Shown: positions 27,011 through 27,792 of the stretch, in pieces
Layout: every line of letters starts with the position of its first letter
Numbering within the stretch: position 1 is the stretch's first letter
Source of the DNA: Basidiobolus meristosporus CBS 931.73
Lineage: Eukaryota; Basidiobolomycota; Basidiobolomycetes; Basidiobolales; Basidiobolaceae
DNA: 27,792 nt
Direction: 5' to 3'
Assembly: GCA_002104905.1 (NCBI GenBank)
Contig: MCFE01000897.1
Location: forward strand, 1 to 27,792
Notes under the pieces: model-generated
Seen by the model: only the letters and a program-made list of their open reading frames with translations
What the model was told of the DNA's origin: nothing
Databases searched by the model: none
Translations under genes and position numbers: made by a program

Positions 27011-27792
27011 ACCAACACGGTTGCTGATGCCTTATCAAGATTAGATCAAGTTGCACAACTCAACTTGGTGCATGAATCAGATTGGCCTAGCCTATTACCA
27101 AAGTACTTGGAGGACCAAGCCATTCCTAATGAGGTGGATGAAGATATCAAGAAGATAATCTGTGATGAAGCCAGCAAATTTGTAGTACAGGATGAAACAC
27201 TCTACCAAATTGTTGATGGAAGCCCTATTGCCTATTGCCCTTATGTTTCTTGCCTGGATTTAATACATAAGCTACACAATGGATATGGACATCTTGGAAT
27301 TGAAGGAACCTATAGTCTTGTGAAAGCCAGAGCATGGTGGCCCAGAATGAAACAAGACATTGAGAAGCTAGTAAAAACATGCCCAAGCTGCCAATCAATC
27401 AAGGCCAGCCACAAAGAATTGCCAAACTCTTCCCTTTGGAGCCTGTAAGACCATTTGAGAGATGGGGAATTGACTTTATTGGAAGACTGCCAACCACCAG
27501 GAAATGCAACCGTTGGATCCTAGTAGCAATTGACCATGCCACTAAATGGCCAGTTGCTAAAGCTGTACCAATAGCCAGTGAACAAGAAGTTGCAAGTTTC
27601 ATTTACCATGAGATCCTGATGAAGTTTGGATGCCCTGTGGAGATCTTATCTGAATAGAGGAGCAAACTTATGGCAAAGACATTAGAGGCTTACCTGGAAA
27701 TGCAGCGGATCAGACACCTGAAAACCTTGACTTATCACCCCAGAACTAATGGAGTCACTGAGCGGTTTAATGGATTATTTGGAAAAATGCTG
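27011..27792 (+). pseudogene. Integrase of gypsy element 2, incomplete at the window edge
   Basis: HHCC zinc domain: LIHKLHNGYGHLGIEGTYSL (two His) and MKQDIEKLVKTCPSCQSIK (two Cys). A frameshift near 27425 moves to the frame with PFERWGIDFIGRLP (first core Asp), LVAIDHATKWPVAKAV, FGCPVEILSE followed by TAG 27655-27657 where the second core Asp is expected, and beyond it HPRTNGVTERFNGLFGKML with the core Glu. The window stops inside the core. Confidence 0.88.

Larger units (their letters stand above)
23787..27792 (+). mobile_element. Ty3/gypsy LTR retrotransposon (element 2), right end outside the window
   Basis: Plus-strand element with 5' LTR, primer-binding site, gag, protease, RT, RNase H and integrase up to the edge. 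The RT ([10 protein letters not shown]) and the HHCC plus D,D,E integrase are of the common Ty3/gypsy type, distinct from element 1. It interrupts a copia gag. Its reading frame is broken at about ten places, so it is an inactive copy. Confidence 0.9.

Noticed and set aside
1-27792. CRISPR arrays, rRNA and tRNA genes
   Set aside because: No regularly spaced identical repeats, no rRNA-like blocks and no cloverleaf-like sequence were noticed; the tRNA-like words seen are retroelement primer sites.

Overview
This window is eukaryotic, most likely fungal. It holds two compact, GC-rich, CpG-rich host genes in the first 3.5 kb, followed by about 24 kb of AT-rich, CpG-poor sequence built almost entirely from nested and decayed transposable elements. 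The host introns are short (59-73 bp) with GTAAGT- or GTAGGC-type donors. The retroelement lineages and the two-exon piggyBac transposase look like fungal types. I cannot fix the phylum from sequence alone.

Host part (1-3.9 kb): the 3' two thirds of a type III glutamine synthetase gene on the plus strand, cut by the left edge, runs tail-to-tail into a complete five-exon CRY-DASH cryptochrome/photolyase gene on the minus strand. Only about 100 bp separates the two stop codons. A TATA box and a GATC/CGAT palindrome precede the CRY-DASH gene.

Transition and relic zone (3.9-8.35 kb): no intact gene is seen. It holds fragments of CACTA-like (Tnp2) transposases on both strands, a ~90 bp module present three times (once inverted), two old inverted-orientation relics of the same LTR family found intact further right, and one arm of a dispersed repeat whose partner lies at 21.9-22.4 kb.

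Nested centre (8350-21444): a Ty3/gypsy element (element 1) on the minus strand with two 1066 bp LTRs, a 4 bp target duplication (GCAG), a PBS and a polypurine tract. It carries two younger DNA transposons. A 3427 bp PIF/Harbinger-like element (12526-15952, TSD AGT) sits between protease and reverse transcriptase; the pol reading frame is continuous across the site if the insert and one TSD copy are ignored. A 2495 bp piggyBac element (18423-20917, TSD TTAA) sits in the 5' LTR, about 43 bp downstream of the LTR TATA box and in the same orientation. Its 645-aa transposase is open over two exons, but the first catalytic Asp reads Asn.

Right part (21.4-27.8 kb): unassigned repeats, then a Ty1/copia 5' end (LTR, half-tRNA-type primer site, broken UBN2 gag), cut by a second Ty3/gypsy element (element 2, plus strand). 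Element 2 has a 368 bp LTR, an iMet-type primer site, and gag-protease-RT-RNase H-integrase in several frames, and it runs off the right edge. Many stops in these elements can be explained by C-to-T change, and the elements are CpG-poor while the host genes are not, which suggests cytosine methylation or a RIP-like process. I found no undescribed host system; the most informative content is the insertion history and how the elements were inactivated.
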